From Planctomycetaceae bacterium (GTDB lineage: Bacteria; Planctomycetota; Planctomycetia; Planctomycetales; Planctomycetaceae): a stretch of DNA of 64,000 nt. Position 1 is the stretch's first letter; every line of letters begins with the position of its first letter. The notes under the pieces are model-generated. The model did no database searches. It was given only the letters and a program-made list of their open reading frames with translations, and was not told the DNA's origin. The position numbers were made by a program, and so were the translations under genes. Shown piece by piece: positions 62,585 through 64,000 of the stretch. The stretch is from positions 248,001 to 312,000 of the forward strand of contig JAWKUA010000006.1 in the NCBI GenBank assembly GCA_041398785.1, written 5' to 3'.

Positions 62585-64000
62585 ATGACCATCAAGACAC
62601 TTCTGACCAGCGCATGGATTTGCTTCGTTGCCTGCGCATCAACAGCCTTCGGCCAGGAAACGCGGATGACTCCGGAGCTGCTGTGGAAGCTGGGACGACT
62701 CAGCAGTCCGACATTGTCCGCCGACGGAAACCTGGTGGCATACACCGTTCGCCGGTATGACCTGAAGGAGAATTCCGGAAAGAGTACGGTCTATGTCAAA
62801 GACCTGGCATCGGGAGGTCAGCGCGAACTGCTGACCGACTGGAGTTCCATTTCCGATCTGCAGTTCGGACCCTCACCCTTCGGCGAACGACTGTTCTTCA
62901 CGGGCCTGTCGGGAACAGAAGAAAACGCGTCGTCGCAGGTCTGGGCGATGAATCCGATCGACGGTGCTTTGTTGCAGGTCACTGACTTCACCGCGAAAGA
63001 CTTTCCATGGACGAACGAGAAGGACACGAAAGACGCCACCGACGCCGAATCTTCCGATGACGACGACAGTGAATTCAGCGGAATCGCAAATCTGAAGGTC
63101 TCTCCCACCGGACATCACATCGCTTTCACCGCCGATATCAAGCTCGACAAGACCGTGCAGGACCTTTACGAAGACCTGCCGAAAGCCGATGCGAGGATCA
63201 TCGATTCCCTGATGTTTCGTCACTGGAATGCCTGGCACGATTACAAGTACAGCCACCTGCATGTGGCCGCGATTGGCGACAACGGTCGCTCCGGAAAACC
63301 GACGGACCTGATGAAGAATCAGCGAGTCGACTGCCCGGTCCCGCCGTTCGGCGGCAGTGAACAGTTCGCGTGGTCGCCGGACGGACAGGAAATCGCCTAT
63401 ACCGCAAAGGACGTGAAGAACTGGGCCGAATCCACTGACAGCGATGTGTATCTGGTCAGCATTGCCGACCCCGCGTCCGCGAAGAACATCACGGAGGGCA
63501 TGGAAGGTTATGACAACGACCCGTCGTATTCGCCGGATGGAAGGCTGCTGGCGTTTCATTCGATGCAGCGTGCCGGGTTTGAATCGGACCGCAACCGGAT
63601 CATGATCTATGACCGCAGCAGTGGTGCCATCACCGAAGCCACGGCAGGACTTGATCAGACGGCTCACGGAGCCCACTGGACTCCCGACAGCAGCGGTATC
63701 CTGTTCACTTCGGAACGCAACGGAACCGTTCAGGTCTTTCGCGTGAACCCGTCGGGCGGGGGTGCTCACGAAATCAGCAGCGGACGTTTCGACTGGGAAG
63801 CGTACGACGTATTCCCGGCGGGAGATCGCGCGCTCGTCACATTCAGCAGCATGATCCGGCCGAACGAACTGGCGGTGATGTCACTGACTGACGGCAAAGC
63901 CACGACAATCTCCGGCATCAACGACGAGATCTATAAAACGCTCGAACTGCCGACAATCCGGGAACGCTGGGTCAAAGCCACTGACGGAAAACAGATTCAC
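62585..64000 (+). CDS. S9-family peptidase (prolyl oligopeptidase type), 5' part
   Basis: An open frame of 472 codons running off the right edge. A signal peptide (1-25, ending STAFGQ) indicates periplasmic location. The visible part is the WD40/PD40-like propeller of S9 exopeptidases: LSSPTLSADGNLVAYTV, GSEQFAWSPDGQEIAYTA, NDPSYSPDGRLLAFHSM, and GAHWTPDSSGILFTSERNG. The last residues (RERWVKATDGKQIH) are the usual lead into the alpha/beta-hydrolase domain, so the catalytic Ser, Asp and His lie beyond the window. An acidic insertion (DAESSDDDDSEF) near residue 152 is unusual. AAGGA lies 8-12 bases before the ATG. Exact subfamily (dipeptidyl or acylaminoacyl peptidase) is undecided. Confidence 0.88.
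   Translation, partial: MTIKTLLTSAWICFVACASTAFGQETRMTPELLWKLGRLSSPTLSADGNLVAYTVRRYDLKENSGKSTVYVKDLASGGQRELLTDWSSISDLQFGPSPFGERLFFTGLSGTEENASSQVWAMNPIDGALLQVTDFTAKDFPWTNEKDTKDATDAESSDDDDSEFSGIANLKVSPTGHHIAFTADIKLDKTVQDLYEDLPKADARIIDSLMFRHWNAWHDYKYSHLHVAAIGDNGRSGKPTDLMKNQRVDCPVPPFGGSEQFAWSPDGQEIAYTAKDVKNWAESTDSDVYLVSIADPASAKNITEGMEGYDNDPSYSPDGRLLAFHSMQRAGFESDRNRIMIYDRSSGAITEATAGLDQTAHGAHWTPDSSGILFTSERNGTVQVFRVNPSGGGAHEISSGRFDWEAYDVFPAGDRALVTFSSMIRPNELAVMSLTDGKATTISGINDEIYKTLELPTIRERWVKATDGKQIH

Noticed and set aside
1..64000. tRNA, rRNA, insertion sequences, prophage or replication origin
   Set aside because: None recognised: no cloverleaf with conserved T-loop, no transposase or integrase motif, and no DnaA-box cluster seen by eye.

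Overview
The window is about 60% G+C chromosomal DNA of a planctomycete (phylum Planctomycetota, most likely a Planctomycetaceae-type lineage). The main evidence is five DUF1549/DUF1553 ('PSD1') proteins and five DUF1501 proteins, families expanded almost only in Planctomycetota and relatives. Supporting evidence is a PQQ-type sugar dehydrogenase fused to several haem-c domains, a DUF1080 protein, short palindromic intergenic repeats, and housekeeping genes scattered rather than packed into long operons. I see no tRNA, rRNA, CRISPR array, transposase or phage gene.

Layout. 1-6 kb: a GYF_2-type membrane protein, two family-2 glycosyltransferases (the second directly behind a repeat copy) and a lone haem-bearing PSD1 protein. 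6.4-13.8 kb: inositol-monophosphatase family enzyme, a fused CobA-HemD, three exported or membrane proteins with conserved cysteine motifs, a putative methyltransferase and a superoxide dismutase. 14-19 kb: a decayed ABC-transporter remnant, then a same-strand run of DRG-like GTPase, GlpG-like rhomboid, carbamoyltransferase, SxtJ-like protein and DUF5989-like protein. 19-31.4 kb: Ctp protease, class IV aminotransferase, PAS-LuxR regulator, RsfS, then a minus-strand operon (Rpe, a histidine-phosphatase-like protein without catalytic residues, AccD) followed by a Ser/Thr kinase; then GAPDH with a clear terminator, a DUF1573 protein, and a two-gene unit of truncated haemoglobin and a PyrK-like flavin/2Fe-2S reductase.

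31.9-62.4 kb is the accessory-looking region. It holds four PSD1+DUF1501 pairs, a lone DUF1501 gene, the sugar dehydrogenase/tri-haem fusion facing a SMP-30-type lactonase, an SDR, an Nramp-like transporter, a two-gene NHL-propeller/Ldh_2 oxidoreductase unit and a DUF1080 protein. Together these suggest periplasmic oxidation and breakdown of sugars, with c-type cytochrome domains taking the electrons. The window ends inside an S9-family peptidase.

Five single-base-type frame breaks fall in three genes (Ldh_2, NHL propeller, fourth PSD1). The rest of the window reads cleanly. They are either recent decay or assembly errors. The most promising lesser-known items are the globin-reductase pair, the pseudo-phosphatase coupled to accD, the carbamoyltransferase-SxtJ-DUF5989 module, and the three-gene cysteine-motif locus at 9-12 kb. 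Functional statements come from recognising families by eye; no database search was run.
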